DNA of 64,000 bases from Nemophila menziesii (taxonomy: Eukaryota > Streptophyta > Magnoliopsida > Boraginales > Hydrophyllaceae), in NCBI GenBank assembly GCA_029959085.1, contig JARWIR010000017.1, positions 23,611,507 through 23,675,506 on the forward strand, in the 5' to 3' direction. Below, piece after piece: positions 60,100 through 64,000 of this stretch (its first letter is position 1; every line of letters begins with the position of its first letter). The notes under the pieces are model-generated. The model had not been told where the DNA came from and did not search any database. It saw only the letters and a list, made by a program, of their open reading frames with translations. The translations under genes and the position numbers were made by a program.

Positions 60100-63000
60100 C
60101 TACATGATGGGACCAAGCCCCATACTCACTACATGATCCTTGAATTTCATTTGTGGCATGCCTTTAGTCAATGGACAAGTCATCATTAATTCAGTACTAA
60201 TGTGTTCAATGACCACCTTTTTATCTTTACCACGTTCCCTTATGGCTATATATTTAATGTCGATGTGCTTACTTCGACTTCGACTTTTATTGTTTTTAGC
60301 CATAAAAACAGCTGCTGAATTATCGCAAAATATTCTTAATGGTCTAGAGATAGAATCCATAATTCTAAGTCCAGATACAAAACCCTTAAGCCATACACCT
60401 TGTGAATTAGCCTCAAAACAAGAGACGAACTTAGCTTCCATAGTAGAAGTTGCAGTCATAGTCTGTTTGGCACTCCTCCATGACACAGCTCCACCGGCCA
60501 TAATAAAAATGTATCCTGATGTTGACTTGCGTGAATCAACACAACCAGCAAAATCAGTATCTGAGAATTCGACCACCTCTAAATTGTTTGTTCACCTATA
60601 CATAAGCATATATTCCTTGGTTCCTTGGAGATATCTCATTACTTTCTTTGCAGCTTTCTAGTGGTTACTTTGATATCTACCCAACATTCCAACTACAAAT
60701 GCGATATCAGGTCTTGTGCAAACCTGAGCATACATCAAACTTCCGATAGAAGAAGCATATGGAATGTTCTTCATTTGTTCTAAATCTAAATCATTCTTCT
60801 GGGTTTGGTTCAAATTGAATTTATCACCCTTCACTATGGGAGCAACACTTGGTGAACAATCCTTCATCTGAAATCTCTCTAAAACTTTATTAATATAGGT
60901 TTCCTGAGACAAGCCCAAGACACCTTGAAATCTGTCTCTATGAATCTTAATGCCAATGACATAAGACACCTCACCCATATCTTTCATATCAAAATTTTCA
61001 GAGAGAAATTGTTTCACCTCATGAAGCAAACCCTTATCATTAGTCACAAGCAAAATATCATCCACATATAAAACAAGAAAACAAATTTGTCTCCCACTAA
61101 TATTTTGGTATATACATTGATCCATGGGGTTTTAAACAAATCCAAATGATGATACTACTCCATGAAATTTAAAATACCATTGACGGGAAGCTTCTATTAA
61201 TCCGTATATGGATTTCTTAAGCTTACAAACTAACTGCTCACCAGCGCTAGAGATAAAACCTTCAGGTTGTTTCATATAAACCTCCTCCTCTAGATCTCCA
61301 TTAAGGAATGCCGTCTTCACATCCATTTGGTGCAACTCAAGATCAAAATGTGAGACTAATACTAAAATATTGCGTAAGGAATCTTTCTTAGATACAGGAG
61401 AAAAAGTCTCTGAGTAATCAATTCCTTCTTTCTGAGTAAATCCCTTAGCAACAAGTTTGGCTTTGTATCTCTCGATATTGCCTAATGAGTCTTTCATGGT
61501 TTTAAAGACCCATTTACAACCAATGGCTTTAGCCCCATTAGGCAATTCCACAAGTTGCCAAACATCATTGTTCTTCATGGAATTCATTTCCTCTTTCATC
61601 GCATTATACCATAATTTTGATTCTTTGAAACTTATGGCTTGTGAAAAGTCAGAAGGATCATTTTCGACTCCAAAATTATAGTCAGATTCTTGTAGATATA
61701 CTACATAATCACTAGAAATTGATGATTTCTTAAACCTGGTAGACCTTCTTAATGTTGTATCATCATTATCTGTATGAGGTTCAACTTGTTGTTCATAATT
61801 ACTAGGTATATCATGAACAACTTGATCTATCAGACTATTGTCAACAACTTGTGGTTCTTCAACGATTGAACGTTCAACACTAGATTGTACTTGAGAGGTG
61901 TTATGAACGATAATAAATCTATCACTTGAAGTGGAAGGTTGAATTTCTAAATGGTCAATATCAGAAACTACATTTTTTATTTGATCGCTCCCACTGATTA
62001 AGTCATATTCAAGAAACTTAGCATTTCTTGATTCTACAAATCTAGTGTTGTGAGATGGACAGTAAAATCTGTAACCTTTAGACCGCGCAGCATATCCAAT
62101 GAAATGTCCACTGATGGTCCTTGGGTCCAGTTTTTTCTCTTGTGGAATATAAATCTTAACTTCAGACGGGCATCCCCATATGTGCATATGTTTCAAACTC
62201 GGTTTCCAACCTTTCCATAATTCAAATGGCGTCTTTGAGACAACCTTGGTTGGAACTCGGTTTAATATATACACTGCCGTTTTTAAAGCTTCAATCCACA
62301 AGTTTTTAGGAAGATTGGAGTTGCTAAGCATACTCTGTACCATGTCCAATAATGTTCGGTTTCTCCTTTTTGCTACACCCTTTTGATCCGGTGAACTAGG
62401 CATGGTGTACTGGGAAACAATCCAATGCTCTTGGAGAAATTGAGCAAACGGACCAAGTGTTTGTCCATCTTCAGTATATCTACCATTATATTCACCACCT
62501 CTATCTGATCTAACAATCTTTATATGTTTTCCACATTGTTTTTCTACTTTAGCCTTAAATATTTTAAAGGCATCTAATGCTTCGCTCTTGTTATGAAGCA
62601 TGTAGAGATACATATATCGTGAGTAATCATCAATAAAGGTTATAAAATATTTCTGACCATGCATATCCATGTCAGGACAACATATATCTGTATGTATGAT
62701 TTCTAATAAATCTGAACTCCTATTGGAACCTTTCTTTGACTTGTTGGGCTGCTTTCCCTTAATGCAATCCACACAAGTTTCAGAGTTGGTAAAATCTAGA
62801 GTACTAAGTACTCCATCTTTTACCAACCTTTTTATTCTTTCAATAGAGATATGCCCTAATCTCCGGTGCCATAGAGTCGAGGAATCCTCATTTATATTAC
62901 ACCTCTTTGTACCAATTTGGACATGAAAATTATTATTAGTAGCATTTTTTTTGTAAATTAATGCAATAAAGACCTTCAGAAAAAATACTATTCCCAACAC

Positions 63001-63141
63001 ATTCAGATTTATTGAAAATACTAAAAAAATGTCTCTGAAAATGTAAAGGAATACCCCAAAGGTACAAGTCTGGAAACAGAAATCAAGTTTATAGAAAAAC
63101 TTGGAACATAAAAAGTCTTTTCTAATTTCAAAAACAACCAC
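60100..63141 (-). pseudogene. copia G pol (integrase-RT-RNase H), in-frame stops
   Basis: One frame from 63141 to 60100 with stops at 61132-61134, 60658-60660 and about 60585. Integrase: zinc finger WHRRLGH...CVDCIKGK, first Asp in IHTDICCPD, second in VRSDRGGEY, but the third position reads [10 protein letters not shown], so the catalytic Glu is Lys (codon 62368-62370). [42 protein letters not shown] and YVDD at 61057-61068. RNase H: FSDTDFAGC, TMEAKFVS and a CDNSAA motif (about 60570-60320). Family function is cDNA synthesis and integration. The missing Glu and stops make this copy inactive, though decay is light. Confidence 0.92.
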
Positions 63142-63250
63142 TACTTAAATGTAAATAACATGTTCCAACGGCTTCCACATGCGAACCCATCTTATTACCG
63201 GACAAGATGCATTACTCACTGCCCACTTGTTTCCTTAGGTTTTGCATACC

Positions 63251-64000
63251 CTATAAAGAGTTGGCAACATGGATTGAAGAACCAGAATCAATCCAGCAGG
63301 TGTTAATATTAACATTAATAGTATTAGATTTATAAAAAATTAACGAGGTAGGATTACCTTTATCCTGAAGCCATTTCTGGAATTTAGCACATTCCTTCTT
63401 CATGTGTCCTTTCTTTTTACAGAAAAAACACTTAGCTTCTTTCTTAATATCAGTTCGAGGTGTTATTTTTCCTTTCCCCTTCTGATTGTTCTTTGGTTTG
63501 CCTTTTCCTTGAGTAGACATCATTGCACTTTCACCTTGTTCCATTAACAACCTTTCTTCTTCTTGGACACACATGGTCATGAGTTCATTAATTGATCATT
63601 TATCTTTATGTGTGTTATAGGAGATTTTGAAAGGTCCATATTGATTTGGAAGGGTGTTCAAAATATAGTGCACAAGAAAAGACTCAGAAATCTGTACCTC
63701 GAGATTCTTAAGTTGAGCCGAAATATCTCTCATCTGCATGATGTGCCCACGCACACCGCTAACACTTGTGAGCCTAAGTGAAGAGAGCTTCATTATTAGA
63801 GTGCTTGCTAAAGCCTTGTCTGAAGTGACGAACTAGTCATCAATGGCTTTAAGTAAATTTTGGACATTATCATGGTGATTTACTGAACCACGGATGCTTG
63901 CTGCTAATTGTCTTAATAAACATCACACTGAGGCAATTGGATCGCTCCCATTCTTCATAAAGTGCAATATCTGCTGGAGTACTTTTGTCTGTAAGAGCAG
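63251..64000 (-). pseudogene. copia G gag and protease start, partial
   Basis: A gag segment (UBN2 type; FLVHYILNTLPNQYGPFKIS at about 63685-63630) reads to a stop at about 63596. The same frame resumes at 63580 with a Lys-rich linker, zinc knuckle CFFCKKKGHMKKEC (about 63435-63394) and the protease motif WIDSGSSIHVANSL ending at 63251. Between 63250 and 63142 the frame shifts into pol. The gag N-terminus beyond about 63800 is decayed or out of frame and continues past the window. Confidence 0.85.

Larger units (their letters stand above)
59389..64000 (-). mobile_element. Ty1/copia element G, 3' part, runs off the window
   Basis: Minus-strand element: LTR at 59389-59810, polypurine tract AAGTGGGAGAA just inside it (about 59811-59823), then RNase H, RT, integrase, protease and gag up to the window end. 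The 5' LTR lies beyond 64000. It is a different family from copia X and far less decayed. Confidence 0.9.

Noticed and set aside
60140..60661. 173-codon plus-strand frame
   Set aside because: Antisense shadow of copia G RNase H, whose minus-strand motifs are unmistakable.

Overview
The window looks like nuclear DNA of a flowering plant, most likely a eudicot. It is AT-rich and consists almost entirely of nested retrotransposons: Ty1/copia with initiator-tRNA-Met primer sites, an Athila-like Ty3/gypsy element with a tRNA-Asp primer site, and plant L1-type LINEs whose ORF2 ends in an RNase H domain. A decayed piece of plastid rps3 and an 8-cysteine defensin-like gene also point to a plant. Nothing suggests bacteria. 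I cannot name the species. A defensin joined to a Pro-rich tail recalls Asteraceae pollen proteins, but that is only a hint.

Layout. 1-3884: 3' half of a decayed copia element (family X, copy 1) with its 3' LTR. 3885-6328: spacer with a nuclear copy of plastid rps3 and a small Mutator-like MITE. 6329-28880: LINE A, split by a minus-strand gypsy element (9137-24842, target duplication gaagt), which is itself split by LINE B (11868-17988, target duplication about 14 bp). 28892-33586: decayed LINE C. 33663-34555: foldback element with CAC/GTG-rich arms. 35061-51884: copia X copy 2 with both LTRs, interrupted by LINE D (37555-45763), whose ORF1 is interrupted by a gypsy solo LTR (38322-40126, target duplication gatat). 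52462-52908: the only convincing host gene, a secreted defensin-like protein with an acidic Pro-rich tail. Its upstream region is repeated about 1.2 kb downstream. 53674-55212: poly(A)-tailed retroposon without recognised coding. 55223-58470: decayed minus-strand LINE E. 58494-59388: LTR-like sequence. 59389-64000: minus-strand copia G running off the window.

Working parts. Almost all element genes are broken. The nearest to intact are LINE B (complete ORF1; ORF2 with one frameshift) and LINE D ORF2 (one frameshift). The gypsy element keeps gag, protease and a scrap resembling the integrase C-terminus, but no reverse transcriptase or integrase core, so it probably depended on a partner element. 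Its env-position ORF is uninterrupted. Insertion order follows from nesting: LINE A, then gypsy, then LINE B; and copia X2, then LINE D, then the gypsy whose solo LTR remains.

Points most worth a second look: the defensin-like gene and its local duplication; an ATGA stop/start overlap between ORF1 and ORF2 at all four LINE junctions visible here; a tRNA-like (pol III A/B box) block antisense in all three copia X LTRs; and a cluster of five perfect CGGTATACCG palindromes in the gypsy element. I found no clearly new multi-gene system.
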